DNA of 64,000 nucleotides from Clostridiales bacterium (GTDB lineage Bacteria > Bacillota > Clostridia > Lachnospirales > Lachnospiraceae): NCBI GenBank assembly GCA_020859985.1, contig JAJBVD010000023.1:1-64000 (forward strand), written 5' to 3'. Numbering within the stretch: position 1 is the first letter of the stretch; each line of letters begins with the position of its first letter. The position numbers and the translations under genes were made by a program. Shown piece by piece: positions 16,677 through 27,656 of the stretch. Below the pieces are notes generated by a model. It was not told where the DNA came from. It worked only from the letters and a program-made list of their open reading frames with translations, and ran no database searches.

Positions 16677-18950
16677 TTACATTCCTCCCTCTACACGCGT
16701 GATAGCGAATGATACAGGAATCGTCAGTTCAGCATGAGTATCAGATATAGAAACAGTTACCTGTGCCCAGTAACCAACACCCGATGGATTGCGGACGTAT
16801 ACATCTCCCTGATACACAGCCAATCGGCGAAGGGCATAGAGAGTGTCAGTGTCGTCCTTAACAATCACGCACGACCAAGTCGCAGTCTCGCCTTTCTGTG
16901 TGCCGTAATAGCTGACCGGATGCTCCCGACCAATGTACTCAACCAGAGAAACATCCTGTGAATGCTCCTCGGTAGTGTCGATATTGTACAAGAGCTTGAC
17001 CATTGATCCCGACCATGCCGGTTCTTCACGCTCGTCGTCCCCATCCTCATAGTTGAATGTTGACCATGTTTCGTCCCATTGCATCACAATGTATGGCAAT
17101 CCGACAGGTTCTCCCGGCAGGTCATCGTATGACATTGCTCCAGTCGTTGTTGACTTAACCACAATACGGTATCTAGCATAATCCAGTGCAGGATGAGGAT
17201 CTGTAACCGTGATGCTGCCATTGTTTTCAAGGCCAGTAGCAATTTCTGTAAATGTGCCATCAAATTCTCTTCTGTATACAGACAGAGTGACTCCATCTGC
17301 ATAGTTGTCGTCTTCATCCACCGCAAAAGGACTTATGTAAGCGACCATTTTATCTTTGTCGATTAATATGCCAGCATCCGCATCATAGTCCACGTCATCC
17401 CATTCAACAGAAAACGAGAATGATGTTTCAGCCGTCAAACCGACATCCGTAGCGACTGTTACTGTAACTGTGTAGCTCTGGCTATTTGCCAGTGAAACAT
17501 TATCAGCTGAGAGAGCTATCGTGTACGGTGTAGTTGACGTATAATATGTCTCAGAGAAGACTATTTCTCCAGCATTCACCGTAACGTCAGAACCAAATTC
17601 GTTAGTAGTCTCATGCGTACTGTTGGCGGTTACTGTTACCGTATAGCACATAGGAGTCTGCGAAGATGGGCCTGCCGTAGCTACTATATTATAAGGAAAT
17701 GACGTCAGAGTTGAGTCATAGGTTAGCATCAGAGTAGCCGGAGCATATACGTCAATCTGTCGCTGAACAGACCAATCGCCATAAGTGTCTGTTACACCCA
17801 TAGTTCTGACCCGCCAGTACACAGTTGCACCCTCTCCATAACCGGAAAGATCAAGTGTATACGAATGAGTCAGTTCTTCATCCTCAGAGTCATAGTCGTC
17901 ATTCGTCACAACCACATACGAAGTAGTTCCGTTCAAGATAAGCTCAATCTGGGCCTGTTTGGACTTAGAACCATCTTCCGAGTTATGCACCCAGTACAAA
18001 GTAACTGTCTCGCCGGTTATAGCCGAAGTTGTGGATGACCAAGTAGTCGGTGCTTCCGGATCAGAACCAATTATTACCGATACAGGATCACTCCAGCCAG
18101 AATCTCCTGAAGTATTAACCGCTTTAACACGGAACCACCATTCTTGACCAGAATCAAGACCAGTCACATAAGCTGGGCTGGCCGTGATTCCAGTTAAACT
18201 CTGTACTTCGTTCGAACTATCGAAATAATACTTTTCCGTAGTGTATTCAACCGTATAGCTTTCGGCATTTGATACCAACGGAAAGGTTACAGATACCGAC
18301 GTTGAACTCTCGGCTTTAGCGGTAATGCTGGTTACTGAGTTTGGGACTGTGGTGACATTGCTGGAATAATCACCCCAATCACTGTAAATAGCTGAACCGT
18401 TATAGTCGTTAATAGCTCGGCACCGGACCTTATAATCGGAGCCAGCAGTTACGCTACACGAATAGGACGCGGTTCCAGTCGTTACGCTTGAAATCCCAGT
18501 TGAAAATACCGTGGAATCATCCTTCACAACTTGGAACTCAATCCTATCTGTGTAGTCCGCTGTGGTGTCGAGTCTTGCCGTTAATTTGTAATCTTCGATA
18601 GTTACCGTCGGTGCTGACGGTGTTTCGGGAGTAGTCCCAGCAAATAAATAAGTTTTTTCTGTATAAGCACCTGTCCAGTACGATGCTCCGCTGCTCTTCG
18701 TCTTGGATACAGGCTTTACCTTAACTTTTACCTGAACAGCATTTGAGGGAGCTGTGTATGTTGACTGCTTTAACGTAGTATCAGATGCTTCCTGACCAAC
18801 AAACCATACACTGTCTCCTGTGTGATAATACCAAGCAACTTTGTAGCCACTGATGTTCTTCAAAGTGCTGGCAACTGTCCAAGTGGCGTAAATCAGTCTG
18901 TCACTTCCAGTCTGTAAACCGATAGTAAGAGATGCAACTTTCTTTGCCAT
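16677..18950 (-). CDS. Fibronectin type III-rich tail protein
   Basis: The 757 residues include several Fn3-like beta-sandwich repeats (SVSVTFPLVSNAESYTVEY; GQEWWFRVKAVNTSG; TVYWRVRTMGVTDTYGDW). The C-terminal 150 residues (SWSGSMVKLLYN...GREHPVSYYG...ISDTHAELTIPVSF) resemble the tail-tip part of distal tail proteins. It follows the tape measure directly, where Dit/Tal proteins lie. Fn3 domains in phage tails commonly give weak carbohydrate adhesion. Confidence 0.75.
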   Translation of the reverse strand: MAKKVASLTIGLQTGSDRLIYATWTVASTLKNISGYKVAWYYHTGDSVWFVGQEASDTTLKQSTYTAPSNAVQVKVKVKPVSKTKSSGASYWTGAYTEKTYLFAGTTPETPSAPTVTIEDYKLTARLDTTADYTDRIEFQVVKDDSTVFSTGISSVTTGTASYSCSVTAGSDYKVRCRAINDYNGSAIYSDWGDYSSNVTTVPNSVTSITAKAESSTSVSVTFPLVSNAESYTVEYTTEKYYFDSSNEVQSLTGITASPAYVTGLDSGQEWWFRVKAVNTSGDSGWSDPVSVIIGSDPEAPTTWSSTTSAITGETVTLYWVHNSEDGSKSKQAQIELILNGTTSYVVVTNDDYDSEDEELTHSYTLDLSGYGEGATVYWRVRTMGVTDTYGDWSVQRQIDVYAPATLMLTYDSTLTSFPYNIVATAGPSSQTPMCYTVTVTANSTHETTNEFGSDVTVNAGEIVFSETYYTSTTPYTIALSADNVSLANSQSYTVTVTVATDVGLTAETSFSFSVEWDDVDYDADAGILIDKDKMVAYISPFAVDEDDNYADGVTLSVYRREFDGTFTEIATGLENNGSITVTDPHPALDYARYRIVVKSTTTGAMSYDDLPGEPVGLPYIVMQWDETWSTFNYEDGDDEREEPAWSGSMVKLLYNIDTTEEHSQDVSLVEYIGREHPVSYYGTQKGETATWSCVIVKDDTDTLYALRRLAVYQGDVYVRNPSGVGYWAQVTVSISDTHAELTIPVSFAITRVEGGM

Positions 18951-18954
18951 AGAC

Positions 18955-21900
18955 TTACGCCCTCCTTGCTATAGATGCAGCACGAACCAACTGCTGAACT
19001 GCGCTGGATACATTGCTACCATCGTCATAGGTAACCCCGTTGACATTGTAAATGTTCTGCCTATCCGTAGACATTGTATTGTTGAGCTTCTTAATGGCCG
19101 ACACAACGTCGTCATTCGTAGAGCCATTTTGACGGTTTTGCATTGCTGCTGAAAGTGTGTTGATCTTAGCTGTGTCGATGTTTAGACCATAGCTTCTTCC
19201 GAGCATTCCGCTGATCTGCTGTGCTCCTGATGAGACATTACTCAGGTCAAGAACCGGTGTAATCGACGGCGTGAATGACTGCTCTTCACTTAAATAGGAA
19301 GAAATCTTATCCGAAACGCCAGCCAATGCACTCAAAGCTACCGAACCAACAGAAGAACTCTCATCTGCTACTCTTCCTGCCAAGTCAGCGATACCCAGAG
19401 CAAAGCCCTCATCGAAATACTGGCCCGATTGTCTCGTAGCTTTCGATGGTGAGTGCTCATCCAAAGCTTCATTAAGAGCTTTCAGAGTGTTCGTCGCTGT
19501 AGTCGTTGCCGCGTTGATTGCTTTGTACTGGTTGTTGGTGATACCCTGAGCCAGACCCTCCATGAGATATTTACCCGAGTTATAGAAACTCTGATACCGA
19601 TTTCGAATTTTCGATACAGAAGATGACAATACAGACGTAGCCGCTGTTGAAACATCTTCTGAACCATCGCCAATCCCATCAGCAACAGCGTCAATGAGTA
19701 CGGTTCCTGCCGATTCGAAATCATCAACAGAAAGGGCTAATGTGACACTACCCACTTCAGCCATTGTAGTCATAGCTACAGAAAACGTATCGTTAAACGT
19801 AGCCTGATTTGTGGTTATTTCTTCGGATATCGCTATAGCAAATGATTCGACCAGAGTGGCAGCTCCCGCTGATATACTATCGGATAACTCAGCAGAAGCA
19901 TTGGTCATTCCAGTCACTATTTCGCTAACTGCTGTCTCACCAGCGGCCTGAAGCTCTGCACCAGACTCAGATAATGCGCTAACATATCCTGATACTTCGG
20001 CATTACCTATTTCTTCCAGATTGCCCACGATCTTTTTAAGCTTTGAACCATCACCGGCATCCTTTGATAATGCCACAATGTTTACAATGTCTTCCAAAGC
20101 CTCGGTCATGGACGTCGTGTCGGACCAAGTAGTACCAGATATTGATGCAGCAAACGATTTAAATGCAGTGCCAAGAGCTTCAAGGTTTTCCCCAAAATCG
20201 GTAAATGTAGTATCTTCTCCGGTAAAGAAAGTCCACCAACCTCCATCGCTACCGAGTGAATCCTGAAACTCTGCTAACTTCTTAGATGCTGTTATTGCAG
20301 TATCAATGTCATCCGTATTCAAATCGGCGACATACGTTGAAAAATTGCCAAGAGCTTCACCAAATTCGGCAAGTCCACCGCCTAAAGTTTCCCAACTCTT
20401 TTCGCCTGTGAATTTTTGAAGATAGCCATCAGCGCTTGGGACCGCATCTAGCAATGTGGCTAAACTCTCTCCAGCAGCGGCAGAAGCAGCAATGGCCTCT
20501 GTGTCTATATTTTGGCCAGATACTGTGGCTGAATAAAGCAATAGCGCAAGACCAAAACTAACCAGTCCTCCACTTAATGTTTCCCAGTCTTTTTCACCAC
20601 TAAATTTTTGCAAATATCCGCCAGAAGACGGAATAGCATCCAGCAAGGTAACAAGACTTCCCGCAGCAGTTGCAGAAGCTTCAATTGCTGCTGTGTCAAA
20701 GGCTTCTCCTGATACTTGCTCTGAATATCCTTTAAGTGCTTCACCAAAATCTTCAAGGCCATCTCCTAACGTTGACCAGTCTTCGGTACCCAGTGCGCCA
20801 TCAAGCCATCCACCCTCACTCGGGATGGCATTAAGGACTTCGACAAGTGCAGACGCAGCCGTTGCCGATGATGATATAGCATCCGCATCAAAAGATTCCC
20901 CGGATACAGAATCCGAGAAACTAACAAGGGCACTGCCAAACTCGGCTAATCCTCCGCCTAGGGTTTCCCAGCTTTGTTCGCCAACAAGTTTCTGATACAA
21001 CCCGTCACTGCTTGGAATACTATTCTCAAGATCCACAAGTGCCGAAGCAGCGTCAATAGCCCCCGATAAACTATCGGAAGACAGGCCACTCGTAGCAGCC
21101 GCAAAAGCAACCATCGAATTTCCGAAAGCCTCAAGTTCAGCGCCAAATGTTTCCATGCTGCTATCGCCACTAATGAACCCTGCTATGGCATCAAGTAATT
21201 CTGCACCCGTAAGTTTAAGTATAGCAGAAGCCAAAGTAGAAGCATTATCGAGTATTGATGAATCAACAGACGATAAAGATGACACAGAATCAGTTAATGA
21301 AGTAAGCATACTAGACATACTTTCTATAGCTCCAGTACCTTCTGTAGCATCACCAACTCCATTTACAATACCGCCAATAAGTTCGCCAATCCACTCTCCA
21401 ATAACTTCAAAGCCACTTCCAACAAGACTCATGAAATCTGGAACAAAATTGTTAAGTGTAGCAACTACTCCTGCAACAGCAACCAAAGTCCCTAGCAATG
21501 CAACCAGACCAACGCATTTTGAAACTGCAGATGCTGGATTTGACGGTATCGCTATCATAGCTACCATCATCACTGATAACGCTAATATTACCTCTGTCAT
21601 GGCATCTGCTACGGTTAATAGATTGCTCGGGTTTTCCATAGAGCCAAGCATCTGAAACACCAAAGCCAAACCAGCCACAACTAATGCCAAACCAGCCAAA
21701 GTAACCACTGATGACGTGCCCTTCGACATAAGGCCGGTTACTGCTTCTAACACAGACAACGTTATAAGAAGTTCTGAAAGGCAATCAGTAGCATTTTTTA
21801 GTGCTGATGGGTCAACAAAGAGTGCTAAAGCGGCAACCGCACCAGCGAGAACGGTGATAACTGCCGCCAATGCTATAATCGAACTCATCTTGCCTTTAGC

Positions 21901-24900
21901 GAAACCAGAGAACGCTTCAATCATCGCAAATGAGGCACCAAGAGCCAGAATCGCAGCACTAGCATTGGCTAATTTGTTTTTATCTATTTGCGCCAGCACG
22001 AGCATAGCGGCCGCCATTACACCAATAGCCACAGCAGCAGCCAGCAAAGTTCCAGCACCAGATTTAATTTTTCCACCAGCGCTTACACTCTTCGAGGTTG
22101 CGTTAGCCAGAGTGACAAATACAATCAATAGCCCAACTATTTCCATCATGGCAACCATAGCCTGATCCATGTCGCTTGAATTAATTTCAGAAAGCATTTG
22201 CATTGCTTTGGCAATAACGATAACACTCACTGTCATAGCAAGTATGGATGTACCGCCACTTTTATTTCCCGCTAAACGAGCGAGAAGCATGACAGCCGCT
22301 AATTCGGTTAATATAATGGCGAGCTTCGGAATTGCTGCCACAATGGTTTTCAAAGGCATAGCCGCTATATCATCCAATATACTAATGAAAGCCTTCAATG
22401 ATATAACGGTTGCTAAAATAGAAACAGAACTGCCTATTGAACTTCCCTTACTTGCCGAAGAAATTAGGATCATAGCTGCAGCTAATTCAGCAAGTAAAAT
22501 ACCCAATGCCGCAAGATCGTCGATGGTGTATGAAGTCTGTGTAAGGTCATTCAATGCCGACACAAGAAGCTTTAAAGCTACAGCAATGGCCAAAATTGTT
22601 ATCGCCGTTTTCTGCAGAGTCTTTTCGCCTCTTGATAACACTGGCGAAGTCACCTGCAAAGCCACCACAGCCAATGTCAAAGCACCTATTATGGCGAGAA
22701 TAGCATTAGAAGCGTTGCTGCTTACAGTAACAGAAGACAGTCCTTGAAGAGCATCTACAATGATCCAAAGAGCAGCCGCTAAAGCAAGAATAGTCACACC
22801 CATTCCTTTGAATGATCCAGATAGGCCTTTCTTACTCATGAGTCCGCTCACACCCTGCAATATCAATAAAAGTGCGGCAAGTGCGGCAAGTGTAATTCCA
22901 GCTTTCTTTAAATCGTTAACATCCTGCTTTCCAAGTGCAATCAACACTCCCGCTAAAACAGCTAAAGACAAGCACAATGTAACTATCTTGCTTGTCCCGG
23001 ATTTGGAAGACGCTGTTGAATTTGAAATAGAATTTTCAGTTTGTGTTACAGCCGATGCTGTGTTTGTCACCCTCTGCATAATTCCGCTAAGCGAGTCGAA
23101 GAAACCACCAACGGATAACGCTGCTTTTCCAAAATTACTAATAGTGCCTAGTAATTTAAACAGCATCACCAAATAACCTATTCCCACTATAGCCGCGGCA
23201 ATTGCACCAAAATTAATATTGAAATCGGCATCACCGATTGACTTATTAAGCTTCGATAGTGCATCTTTAACCGCATCTATAACAGTTACTGTATTGTCTA
23301 TATTTTCGCTTACTTCACTTCCATCACCAAGTTCAGCTGAAGAAACATGTGACATGTTAACAATTTCTGAAATACTATTCAGAAATGCCTGAACACCATC
23401 GCTAATTGAAATTCCAGATAAGAACCCAAAAGCTTTCTGTAGTTTTTCGATAGCAGTGGTTATTGCATTAACTGCACTCGGAAACAGCTCACTCAGCTCA
23501 GTTAAAGTCGGGAACTTGAATCCTTTATCGCCATTCTGGAATGCTTCAATCAGAGATTTAATCTTCTCGGAAATCTTGTCCAGAGTCGGTGTATCGAAAT
23601 TCTTAATCTTGTTGATGAAATCCTGAATAGCTTCTGCAGCTTTCGGAAATTTCTCTTTAATCTTGTCAAGACTTGGGAAATCGAAAGTCAGTTTTCCATC
23701 CTTAATAGTCGTAAAGAGGTCTTTAAATGTCTGTTTAACATCTTCCAGTGTCAGATCATCCAAAGTGCCAAGCCATTCCGTGAAATTTCCAAACCACTTC
23801 TGGATGGTTGGGAAGCCATTTTGAATTTCATCCTTCAAACTCTCGAAGACATTCTTCAAAACCTTGATAACCTGCGCTACTTTAGGAATCTCAGCCGCTT
23901 TGCTGACCATGCTCTTAAGCCCATTTCCAGCTTTCTTAAGTAACGGAACCATAGCGTCAATTGCTTTATTCGCAATATCGTTCGATTCATACCACTGACG
24001 GAAACGATCAATAGCCAGACCCAAATCTCCAGTAAATCCAAGAACATCTATATCCAATCCGCCAAGAGTATTGGAAAATAGCTTGAATACGCGGCTAATA
24101 ACTGCAGAAACGGTAGTCTTGATAATGCTAAGAATCGAGAACAAACCTCTGAATGTTCTCTGCAACTTATTTGCGGTCTCTTGATTAATCAGAAGCTTCT
24201 CAGTAAATCCTTCAATAGCTGCGATGACATTGTAAATCTGCTCCGATGTAGTCGTACCGAAAACATTCTTCCAAGCAGAACCGACGGTGCCGAGAATACG
24301 TGAAAGACCCTCGATGGTATTCAAGATCGAATCCCAAAGAAGTTCTCGACCGCTCGCCTTGCCGCCATTCAAGTCATCTACGAACTGCTGAAGCTCATCG
24401 TCAGTCAGCCCCATATTGGTTTTTAATTTCATGAGGGCTTCTGCTTCTTCTTCAGTAGCACCGGCTGCGATGAGAGCTTCCTCGGTATAATTATCCCAGT
24501 TCAGAGTTGAACCATCCCAGACAGCATTTACAATAGTCTGAAGCTGTTCTGCATCGTAACCAAGCTCTTCGAGAGCAGATGTTCGTGCTGCGCCATTCCC
24601 GTAGGTTCCTTTAACAATGTTTTCAACAATTTGCTGACATTCGGAAAGATTGGTTGCTGTTTCTTCCGTGTACTTGTCCCAGTCAAGAGTAGAACCGTTC
24701 CAGACCTTATCTACTATTTTCTGCAATTCCTCGGCATCGTAGCCAAGCTCTTCCAATGCTGATACACGGTCCGCACCATTGCCATATACACCCGCAATAA
24801 TGTCTTCAACGACATCTTGGCATTCTTCAAGAGAATATTTAGCTTCACTTGCGGAAGATGTAGTCACGCCACCCAGTTTAGCGATGGCATCATTCAACAA

Positions 24901-26187
24901 ATCAGCGCTCAGCCAGCCTTTAGAAAGTGTATTCTCAAGTCCTCCGGCATCTTCAATCATTTCCTCAGTAACCTTGCCGGTATTGATGGCAAGTTCCTGC
25001 ATAGTTTCATTGAAGTCATCTGCACTGATGCCCACGTCAGTAAATTTCCGTAAAAGCTGATCCCAAGAACTGTCCATGGCTCCTGCGAGTTTAGTGTTCC
25101 TGCTATCTGCTGATTTGTCAATGAAAGCACCAAGAGCTTCGGATACTGCAGTCCAACCCTCTTTTGCTTCCTCAAGATTACCAAAGACAGTTTCCCATGT
25201 TTCAGTCCATCCAGAACCCATTGCTTCCTTCAAGGTGTCAATCAACATGGAGAAAGTCTTTACTTCAGTAGCCGCTGCGGATGCCTTAGCACCTATCTCG
25301 GTTGTGGCATCACCATAGTCTTTCAATGTTTCAATCAAGACTTCGGTTGTCAACCACTGATAAGATAAAGAATCTCTAAAGCCGTCAGTAGCATCAATAG
25401 CATCCGACAAAGTACTTCCGCTGGCATTCTTAGTAAGAACCTTATACATGCCGTCAGAAGTCTCTTTAACAGTCCCACAGGCAACAGCGGTCTCAAGCAA
25501 CTGCTCCTTGAATTCTTTTGTCGCCATGTTTGCATTCTCGATAGACTTCCAGTCAATGAGCGCCACATAACCAGTCGACAGAGCCTGAGCAAAGTTATAC
25601 ATAGCTCTGGATGCTTCGTTTGCATTAGCACCAGACACTGCTGCTTCGTTACTGATACCCTTGATGGCAGTAACAGCATCCTCAAGACTTACACCAGAGT
25701 TGGTGAACTTACCAATACTCTCAGTCATATCTGAAAATGAGTAAATGGTGTCATCTGCATACTGGTTCAGTTCTTCCAAATACTGGTTAACAGTGTCTAT
25801 ATCTTCTCCTGTACTTGACATAATTGTCTGTACAGAGTTCATTTTCAGTTCATACTCATCCCAACCTGCAGATACCGGCTCTGTTGTCACTGCAGAAACC
25901 AGTGCATCAGCCATGGACTCAATCTTTCGGGTCACGTCCTGAATTACAGTAGCCGCAGAAATACCGAATACCGAAAATCTACTGGTCATGGACTCAATGC
26001 CAGACAATACACTGTTGAAGTTCATCTTACTCAGAGTGTTGCTGACATTATCGAGTGTTGTGGCAGAGGTATCCTTGCTTAAGCTCTGCTTAAATTTGGT
26101 AAGAGAATCGCTACTTTCTTTTATGCCCTGTTCAAACTCGTCGTTATCAAAGGTCATTTTGACGATTCGTTCATCTACGCTGCTCAT
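18955..26187 (-). CDS. Tail tape measure protein
   Basis: A 2410-residue protein that fixes tail length and lies in the tail lumen. The N-terminal third is helical with the usual tape-measure start (DERIVKMTFDNDEFEQGI). Two repeats containing ALEELGYDAEELQ/ALEELGYDAEQLQ lie around residues 450-560. The middle (about residues 1010-1600) has many hydrophobic helices for membrane passage. The C-terminal third has at least five repeats containing SWETLGGGLAEFG. I start at the ATG at 26187 behind GGAGG; the upstream stop overlaps it (ATGA). By the usual 1.5 angstrom per residue rule the tail would be about 350 nm. Confidence 0.95.
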   Translation of the reverse strand: MSSVDERIVKMTFDNDEFEQGIKESSDSLTKFKQSLSKDTSATTLDNVSNTLSKMNFNSVLSGIESMTSRFSVFGISAATVIQDVTRKIESMADALVSAVTTEPVSAGWDEYELKMNSVQTIMSSTGEDIDTVNQYLEELNQYADDTIYSFSDMTESIGKFTNSGVSLEDAVTAIKGISNEAAVSGANANEASRAMYNFAQALSTGYVALIDWKSIENANMATKEFKEQLLETAVACGTVKETSDGMYKVLTKNASGSTLSDAIDATDGFRDSLSYQWLTTEVLIETLKDYGDATTEIGAKASAAATEVKTFSMLIDTLKEAMGSGWTETWETVFGNLEEAKEGWTAVSEALGAFIDKSADSRNTKLAGAMDSSWDQLLRKFTDVGISADDFNETMQELAINTGKVTEEMIEDAGGLENTLSKGWLSADLLNDAIAKLGGVTTSSASEAKYSLEECQDVVEDIIAGVYGNGADRVSALEELGYDAEELQKIVDKVWNGSTLDWDKYTEETATNLSECQQIVENIVKGTYGNGAARTSALEELGYDAEQLQTIVNAVWDGSTLNWDNYTEEALIAAGATEEEAEALMKLKTNMGLTDDELQQFVDDLNGGKASGRELLWDSILNTIEGLSRILGTVGSAWKNVFGTTTSEQIYNVIAAIEGFTEKLLINQETANKLQRTFRGLFSILSIIKTTVSAVISRVFKLFSNTLGGLDIDVLGFTGDLGLAIDRFRQWYESNDIANKAIDAMVPLLKKAGNGLKSMVSKAAEIPKVAQVIKVLKNVFESLKDEIQNGFPTIQKWFGNFTEWLGTLDDLTLEDVKQTFKDLFTTIKDGKLTFDFPSLDKIKEKFPKAAEAIQDFINKIKNFDTPTLDKISEKIKSLIEAFQNGDKGFKFPTLTELSELFPSAVNAITTAIEKLQKAFGFLSGISISDGVQAFLNSISEIVNMSHVSSAELGDGSEVSENIDNTVTVIDAVKDALSKLNKSIGDADFNINFGAIAAAIVGIGYLVMLFKLLGTISNFGKAALSVGGFFDSLSGIMQRVTNTASAVTQTENSISNSTASSKSGTSKIVTLCLSLAVLAGVLIALGKQDVNDLKKAGITLAALAALLLILQGVSGLMSKKGLSGSFKGMGVTILALAAALWIIVDALQGLSSVTVSSNASNAILAIIGALTLAVVALQVTSPVLSRGEKTLQKTAITILAIAVALKLLVSALNDLTQTSYTIDDLAALGILLAELAAAMILISSASKGSSIGSSVSILATVISLKAFISILDDIAAMPLKTIVAAIPKLAIILTELAAVMLLARLAGNKSGGTSILAMTVSVIVIAKAMQMLSEINSSDMDQAMVAMMEIVGLLIVFVTLANATSKSVSAGGKIKSGAGTLLAAAVAIGVMAAAMLVLAQIDKNKLANASAAILALGASFAMIEAFSGFAKGKMSSIIALAAVITVLAGAVAALALFVDPSALKNATDCLSELLITLSVLEAVTGLMSKGTSSVVTLAGLALVVAGLALVFQMLGSMENPSNLLTVADAMTEVILALSVMMVAMIAIPSNPASAVSKCVGLVALLGTLVAVAGVVATLNNFVPDFMSLVGSGFEVIGEWIGELIGGIVNGVGDATEGTGAIESMSSMLTSLTDSVSSLSSVDSSILDNASTLASAILKLTGAELLDAIAGFISGDSSMETFGAELEAFGNSMVAFAAATSGLSSDSLSGAIDAASALVDLENSIPSSDGLYQKLVGEQSWETLGGGLAEFGSALVSFSDSVSGESFDADAISSSATAASALVEVLNAIPSEGGWLDGALGTEDWSTLGDGLEDFGEALKGYSEQVSGEAFDTAAIEASATAAGSLVTLLDAIPSSGGYLQKFSGEKDWETLSGGLVSFGLALLLYSATVSGQNIDTEAIAASAAAGESLATLLDAVPSADGYLQKFTGEKSWETLGGGLAEFGEALGNFSTYVADLNTDDIDTAITASKKLAEFQDSLGSDGGWWTFFTGEDTTFTDFGENLEALGTAFKSFAASISGTTWSDTTSMTEALEDIVNIVALSKDAGDGSKLKKIVGNLEEIGNAEVSGYVSALSESGAELQAAGETAVSEIVTGMTNASAELSDSISAGAATLVESFAIAISEEITTNQATFNDTFSVAMTTMAEVGSVTLALSVDDFESAGTVLIDAVADGIGDGSEDVSTAATSVLSSSVSKIRNRYQSFYNSGKYLMEGLAQGITNNQYKAINAATTTATNTLKALNEALDEHSPSKATRQSGQYFDEGFALGIADLAGRVADESSSVGSVALSALAGVSDKISSYLSEEQSFTPSITPVLDLSNVSSGAQQISGMLGRSYGLNIDTAKINTLSAAMQNRQNGSTNDDVVSAIKKLNNTMSTDRQNIYNVNGVTYDDGSNVSSAVQQLVRAASIARRA

Positions 26188-26573
26188 GACGAGGTTACCT
26201 CCTTCCATATGTCATCCGCCATAGCGTCAAACACCGGCTGGATTGCAGGATTGATGTAATCTCGCCCCTGTACATATCCGCCGGTGCCTGTTCCGTGTCC
26301 ATATTGCAAAAGAACCGCTATGTTCACTCCATTGTTTACGTTTGAGTTTGTCCAATAAACTCCTATCGTGTTTCCGTCATCGTGTATCTCATATCCCCAA
26401 GAAGAAGCCGTCAGACCAGTGTCAACCGGAGTGGCTGAAGCCAGAGCATCGACCCCAGCCTTGCCATACTTGTCCAATGTTTTAACCAAACGATGGTCTT
26501 TCATCTTCTGGAAGAATTCTTCAATGTGCTTAAAGTTTCCTCTGGTCTCAAACGAAATCTTCATGTCGGTCAT
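26184..26573 (-). CDS. HK97 gp10-like tail completion protein
   Basis: The 129 residues show the gp10 pattern: an N-terminal helix (LVKTLDKYGKAGVDALASATPVDTG), then WGYEIH and a beta-rich end with LLQYGHGTGTGGYVQGRDYINP. Such proteins join head and tail or complete the tail tube. Its position just before the tape measure, away from the other connectors, is unusual. Confidence 0.75.
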   Translation of the reverse strand: MTDMKISFETRGNFKHIEEFFQKMKDHRLVKTLDKYGKAGVDALASATPVDTGLTASSWGYEIHDDGNTIGVYWTNSNVNNGVNIAVLLQYGHGTGTGGYVQGRDYINPAIQPVFDAMADDIWKEVTSS

Positions 26574-27127
26574 CCTCTCGTATGCATTTTCTTCTTTCGA
26601 GCCTCATTCAACGCCCGATTTCGACTGTATAAAGCTTTACCTTTGAGCGGCTTCTTCGGGTTATTCTCTTCATTGCAAACACGGATGAGTGTGATCAGCT
26701 GATTAAGGTGCCATTTCTGGCATTCGAAAGGTATGTGGTACATAACCATCCAGCAATACACCAACTCAGCCGTGATTGTTTTCTCTTTTCTTACTGTCTT
26801 ATTTTTCTTTTTCTGCTTATCCTCTACAAACCACGTAGCTGTCATAGGTGCATCAATGTAGTTGTTGATGTCTTCCAAATTCTGTGCGGACAAAGCACCA
26901 TACACATACGGATTAACGTTCTGGGTAAGTGTCATACATCTGATGTAATCTATGGTTTGCTCTGTAGTTTTGGGATTTCCGTCGAGAAAGGGGATGCACC
27001 ACTTGGCTTCCCACTTCTTTAAACTTAAAAGGGAGTGTTCGAGTTGTAAGACAGTTTCTTTCACTTGGATAAATTCGTTCGTATCTTCCACGAACAGTTC
27101 CGTTGCAGGAACAACGATTGGAAGCAT
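26570..27127 (-). CDS. Probable second tail assembly protein
   Basis: The 185-residue protein sits between a tail chaperone and the gp10-like gene, where GT-type chaperone extensions occur. It is helical, with WKCIP/W-rich segments and a very basic C-terminus (RNRALNEARKKKMHTRG). No frameshift link to the preceding gene is visible; it has its own ATG 15 bases after the upstream stop. Function comes from context only. Confidence 0.5.
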   Translation of the reverse strand: MLPIVVPATELFVEDTNEFIQVKETVLQLEHSLLSLKKWEAKWCIPFLDGNPKTTEQTIDYIRCMTLTQNVNPYVYGALSAQNLEDINNYIDAPMTATWFVEDKQKKKNKTVRKEKTITAELVYCWMVMYHIPFECQKWHLNQLITLIRVCNEENNPKKPLKGKALYSRNRALNEARKKKMHTRG

Positions 27128-27142
27128 CGAATCACCCTTTCT

Positions 27143-27568
27143 TTACGTTGCTGAAGCCAGTAGATTCGCCGCAGATTCTTCGACGTTCTTTTCGTCAATT
27201 GCTCCAGCCAAGTCAGCCGGCATGATTCCTTTAATGAAAGCAATGGCCGCTTTTGTATCTGATGCAAGTTCCATGAACAGCACATCGTATGCATTGGTGC
27301 TTGTGAAGTCCGCAAGAATTTCCGGAGACTTCTTGAAACGCAGACCATCATCCGACTTCTCGCCATACGACATCTGAATCAGCTTCTGGAAATATTCAAG
27401 CAGCTTGGACGGACTCTTCTCCTGTACAATCCGCTGCAGAAGAACACTCATACCGCCGTCATAGCTATTCTCCCAAGCATAAAGCTCGGTCTTAGTAAGA
27501 TTGAAATAATAATCCTGAGTACGAGTGACTCCATTGAAGTCCTCATACGTGATAGTTTTCTTTAACAT
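27143..27568 (-). CDS. Tail assembly chaperone
   Basis: A 141-residue acidic helical protein, starting LKKTITYEDFNGVTRTQDYYF and containing the ETYAW-type segment ELYAWENSYDGG. This pattern is seen in gpG-like chaperones that lie between the tail tube and tape measure genes. It lies 90 bp after the tube-protein terminator. Confidence 0.7.
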   Translation of the reverse strand: MLKKTITYEDFNGVTRTQDYYFNLTKTELYAWENSYDGGMSVLLQRIVQEKSPSKLLEYFQKLIQMSYGEKSDDGLRFKKSPEILADFTSTNAYDVLFMELASDTKAAIAFIKGIMPADLAGAIDEKNVEESAANLLASAT

Positions 27569-27595
27569 GTCCTTATCTCCTTTCGGTTTTGCACT

Positions 27596-27640
27596 AAAAA
27601 AGAGCCGCCAGCCATTAACCCTGAATACGGCTCTTCAAAA
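27596..27640 (-). terminator. Terminator after the tail tube gene
   Basis: AAGAGCCG pairs with CGGCTCTT across a 20-base loop, followed by a run of six T on the minus strand. A leaky terminator here would raise tube protein over the downstream chaperone and tape measure. Confidence 0.75.
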
Positions 27641-27656
27641 CAATATTAGCTAATCA

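Noticed and set aside
21155-23176. Series of plus-strand open frames of 138-192 codons
   Set aside because: They are shadows of the Ala/Leu-rich tape measure gene, lack start signals and run against it.
26570-27568. Programmed frameshift between the two tail chaperone genes
   Set aside because: The genes do not overlap, and I found no slippery heptamer at the end of the first. The second has its own start.
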